Source of the DNA: Camelus bactrianus
Taxonomy: Eukaryota > Chordata > Mammalia > Artiodactyla > Camelidae
Assembly (NCBI RefSeq): GCF_048773025.1
Contig: NC_133546.1
Coordinates: 11,860,001 to 11,924,000 of the forward strand
Length of the DNA stretch: 64,000 bases
Direction of reading: 5' to 3'
Part shown: one piece after another, positions 60,855-64,000 of the stretch
Numbering within the stretch: the stretch's first letter is position 1
Layout: the number at the start of each line of letters is the position of its first letter
The notes under the pieces: generated by a model
Told to the model about the DNA's origin: nothing
The model's database searches: none
The model's input: the letters and a program-made list of their open reading frames with translations, nothing else
Position numbers and translations under genes: made by a program

Positions 60855-61310
60855 TGGAAACAATATAAATGGCTATCAATTGAGAATAGAACAAATTGTG
60901 GTGCATCTATACAATGGAATTCTATCATCAATGAAAAGGAGTGAAGTACTCACACATGCTATGACATGGATGAAACACACAAAACTTATATTCAGTAAAG
61001 AACTTGAACAAAACAGACCACATGTTGTATCATTCCACTTATATGAAATGTACAGAAAAGGTAAATCTGTGGAGACAAAAAGTAGATTAATGGCTACCTG
61101 ATGGGAGTGGGAATGAGGAAGGACTAAGAATGAGCGAGAAGTTTCTTTTTGGGATGATGGAAACGTTCTGAAATTACATTGTGGTGATGGTTGCAAACTC
61201 TATAAATTTAGTAAATGTTATTGAATTGCACACTTAAAGCTAGTAAATTTGGTAGCATGTGATTTATACGCCTATAAAGAATTTTTTGTTAAAAAAAAAG
61301 GAAAAACTTG
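60855..61310 (+). mobile_element. Second older L1 3' end in tandem
   Basis: Restarts in ORF2 ('ggctatcaattgagaataga', 'acaatggaattctatcatca') and runs into another L1M 3' UTR ('gtagattaatggctacctga', 'gatggaaacgttctgaaatt', 'gtggtgatggttgcaaactc'), ending in a poly(A). It directly follows the preceding L1 in the same orientation but has a different 3' UTR, so it is a separate insertion. Confidence 0.7.
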
Positions 61311-63689
61311 AGCCAAAATTTAAAAAATGCTTCTGTGAATCAGTAAAATCTAGAATTAAGGGAATTGTCTAAATAAATATACTTTCTGGGGCAGAAAGAG
61401 ACTTCTCCAAGGAAAATGCAAATTTTATTAGATGAATATGAGGTGTGGGGAGAATCAGATCTCAGCAAGGGTTACCCTACACAAGTTCCTCAAGAAAAGG
61501 ACAAAACTAAAGGTCAAAAAAATTACCAGTACATCTCACTACTCTATCACTAGGAGTCAATCAGAAACAGCATTTTTTTAAAGACAGATATTTGAGCAAG
61601 TAAGATTAGCTATTACAAAACTTGCTTTTTTGATTAAAATGATTTTAGTTTGTTGCTTTCTCTTATTCTTATCAATCTCAGCGCTCACTGCAAAGAATGA
61701 ACAATTGTCTTTAGTTAACTTCATGAATGGGAAATAATTTCTTGGCATTACATCTATAAACTTTTTAAAGAACAGCATGGAAGTACTGGAGGCGGAAATG
61801 GAACTGAATTCTCCCCAATTCCCTATTTATTAAATTGCCAATTAAAATTGCCTACAGTTATGTTTTCCTGTGGAAGCTTTAATTAAAATCCTCAAACAAA
61901 ATTACAAAGCTTTTTTTTCCTTTTTTAACTACAACTTCTCAAAGTTTAATAAGCAAAAGTACATGGTAAATCCCTAAGGGAATAAAGAGTCTGCAGTGTT
62001 CTCAAAACTCATTTTACTTCTCAGGGAATCTCACGGGGATGGTTTCTCATTTGGGGAACCACTGCTTTAATGTGGACAATATAGGCCAACATAGTCTCAG
62101 GAGAGGTTTGAATATTGATTTAATTCTAAAATATGCCTTGGTCTCAAGATGCTTAATATTAGAGTCCTTTTTCAGGGCAAGAAAAGTTCAGCTGGGACGA
62201 TGTAGGGTCTGGTCAAAGGAAGGTAAATGAAAGTGACGTATTTAACTGTCCATGTGAAATCCTGCCTTTCCCACATTCTCTCCTGTCCTGTCACCATGAC
62301 CCTGGAGGCTGTCACTGAGCCTGGTGGCATCACAGGATGGTATGAATCTGGATTGTGGAGTCACTGCTTAATGTACAAGATAATGGTCTGACCTGATTGG
62401 TGCTGAGTGAGAAACTTAATGTTACAAGGCATTGGGATGATGGGGTCTTGGGTAACTGTATCTTTGTCTGGCCTATACTGCAATTCCATTTAATTCAACT
62501 CATTGAATCCCTACCGTGTTCCTAATTTGGGAATAGTTTCAAGGCCTTCTGTTAGTAACATTGCTGTTAGTAACACAAAAATGAGTGAGCCAATGTTCTG
62601 GCCTTCAAGGATCAGCAAACACAGATGGCCCATAATCTTCTGTTCACTCTGGCATTTTAAAGCACTCTTGCCTTTTGTTTTGGCTGAGTTGATTTTAGAC
62701 TGCTTTCTGGAGTTTTCTCCCCTTCTGTCTTAATAGCCTTAAATAAGGCTTATTTCTTCCCTGTTTAAATTTTCCCAGTGCAATTTTTGCTTCGACAAGA
62801 AAAACGACTGGCAGTATGCTCTAAATGGTAAGTATGCCACTCATCGCTAAGTGTCTACAAGTTCTGCTGAGCCAGCTCCAATGGGAAGAGATCTTATACT
62901 CACATTCTACCTTTGTTCATCTATCACTCATTGAGGAAAATACACAGTCCATGGCTTTCAGTATTTTCTACACGCTGTTATGGAGACATGATTCAGTTCA
63001 AGATGGTTGGGCATGGTGGACCAGCTGAGCTTATCTCTGAGTCCTCTGTCTGCACTGTCACCATTTAAGCTGCATCCTGGATAATTAACCTGGACTTATT
63101 TTCTGAGGACCAGGGATGGAGGCTGTAGTTGGGCAGGATAGACTATCAAGATACAGAATACGGGGAAAAAAATGGGGTGAAGTAAAATTGGAAGCTAAAC
63201 GCAAATTCACGCATATAGCACTGGAACTGATGTCAGAGCTGAGAAAGAGAATGGAAGTGGAATTTGGAGCACTTTGCTGACCTAGGCTTTTACTTTTTCA
63301 TCTTTATACTTTCTCTTGGCCACTTTCTGTGAACAACATCCTTGAAACCTGTTCCTCATTTTATATTCCTTATCTGGGAGACTGACATTCTTATTCACAA
63401 CCCAAACAAGAAAACTGGGAAGGGTGAGAAATCCAACATATTCTCGTATGATGTGATTTGTAATATGAAATACAGGATTGGTCTTCATCATGGTTCTGGC
63501 CACATAGCTCCTAAAACCCTTCCAGTTTCCTATTGAAGAGCCATAGGGGCGTCATTTGTTATATGCAGTTTGTTACTTTAGTTCCTAAGACAGCTCCAGA
63601 GCAATACAGGAGAAATGGAGGTCTTCTGTTACTCTTAAAAAACCCCTTTCAAGCCCATCTGAATTCATTAAAGAGGTGACTGTTAGGAA
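61311..63689. other. Unassigned sequence, no gene seen
   Basis: No exon or secure repeat. 61928-62064 starts 'ctacaacttctcaaagttta' and ends 'ttggggaaccactg', which recalls the ends of a small hAT-Charlie element, but the interior could not be matched. Short frames near 62503-62733 and 63282-63536 overlap on both strands and have no domains. Confidence 0.35.
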
Positions 63690-64000
63690 GCTTTCAAGGA
63701 TGGTTGTCAGGGAAGAACTAACCTTGTGACAACTAAGCTGGCAGTTTCAGCCCCACCTCTGACTTCTAGGGAGGGCAGACAGGTTAGAGGTCATGCTGAC
63801 CACCAATTGTGATGAGTTAATCAATCCTGTCTACATATTGCAGCCTCCATAAAAATACCCAAAGTATGGGATTTGGAGAACTTCCATATAGGTGAACATG
63901 TGGAGATGCCAAGAGAGTGGCACACCCTGGGAGAGGGCATGAAAGCTTGGAGCCCCACTTCACACAATTGCTCTGTCCATCTTTTCCATCTGACTGTTCC
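63690..64000 (+). mobile_element. Ancient LTR fossil, same family as at 13880, cut by window edge
   Basis: 'agccccacctctgacttcta', 'gtgatgagttaatcaatcct', 'gcagcctccataaaaatacc', 'ggagaacttccatataggtg' and the closing 'ccatctgactgttcc' follow the same LTR pattern as 13880-14400. The R-U5 part would lie beyond 64000. Class III (ERVL-like) type by resemblance. Confidence 0.55.

Noticed and set aside
1-64000. CRISPR arrays, operons, ribosome-binding sites, bacterial genes
   Set aside because: No spaced direct-repeat array or prokaryotic gene organisation was seen. The repeat content is clearly mammalian.

Overview
The window reads as mammalian nuclear DNA, AT-rich and intergenic or deeply intronic. 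No protein-coding gene, host exon, functional tRNA or rRNA could be supported. The host is most likely a camelid (camel, llama or alpaca group). Three copies of a SINE whose head is a tRNA-Ala(AGC)-like sequence are present, each flanked by short direct repeats, and the younger L1 copies have a 3' UTR of even-toed-ungulate type. The host call rests on family recognition from memory, not on a database search.

Layout. 0.4-4.3 kb: an old L1-lineage element (HAL1/L1M type) carrying a camelid SINE, a younger L1 3' end, an older L1 ORF2 piece and a MIR. 5-12.2 kb: a TATC microsatellite, MIR, a MER20-like hAT element and several L2 copies. 12.8-14.5 kb: a MIR split by an L1 with a clear 17-bp target duplication, then an old class III type LTR. 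16.9-25 kb: an ATT microsatellite, a MER33-like hAT element, an orphan L1 leader, a long antisense L1 inside an L2, and an older L1 whose end is repeated in inverted orientation 1.1 kb away. 25.8-28.7 kb: a SINE and antisense L1s. 28.7-36.6 kb: mostly unique sequence with a MIR and an L2 tail.

36.6-49 kb is the most complex part: a MIR, a solo LTR on the minus strand, a SINE, an L2, an orphan L1 5' UTR, and a broken class I (gammaretrovirus-like) endogenous retrovirus with LTR, primer-binding site, pol and env remnants. LTR-like pieces of a second class I type lie on either side. 49-64 kb: scattered L2, MIR, a MaLR-type LTR, (CA)n and (TA)n microsatellites, several L1 3' ends, a long antisense L2, and a class III type LTR running off the right edge.

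No genes act together here. The value of the window is its insertion history. I found no evidence for an undescribed gene system; the best leads are the inverted L1 arms, the layered retroviral fossils, and a few hairpins in otherwise unique DNA. Repeat boundaries are by eye and may be off by tens of bases.
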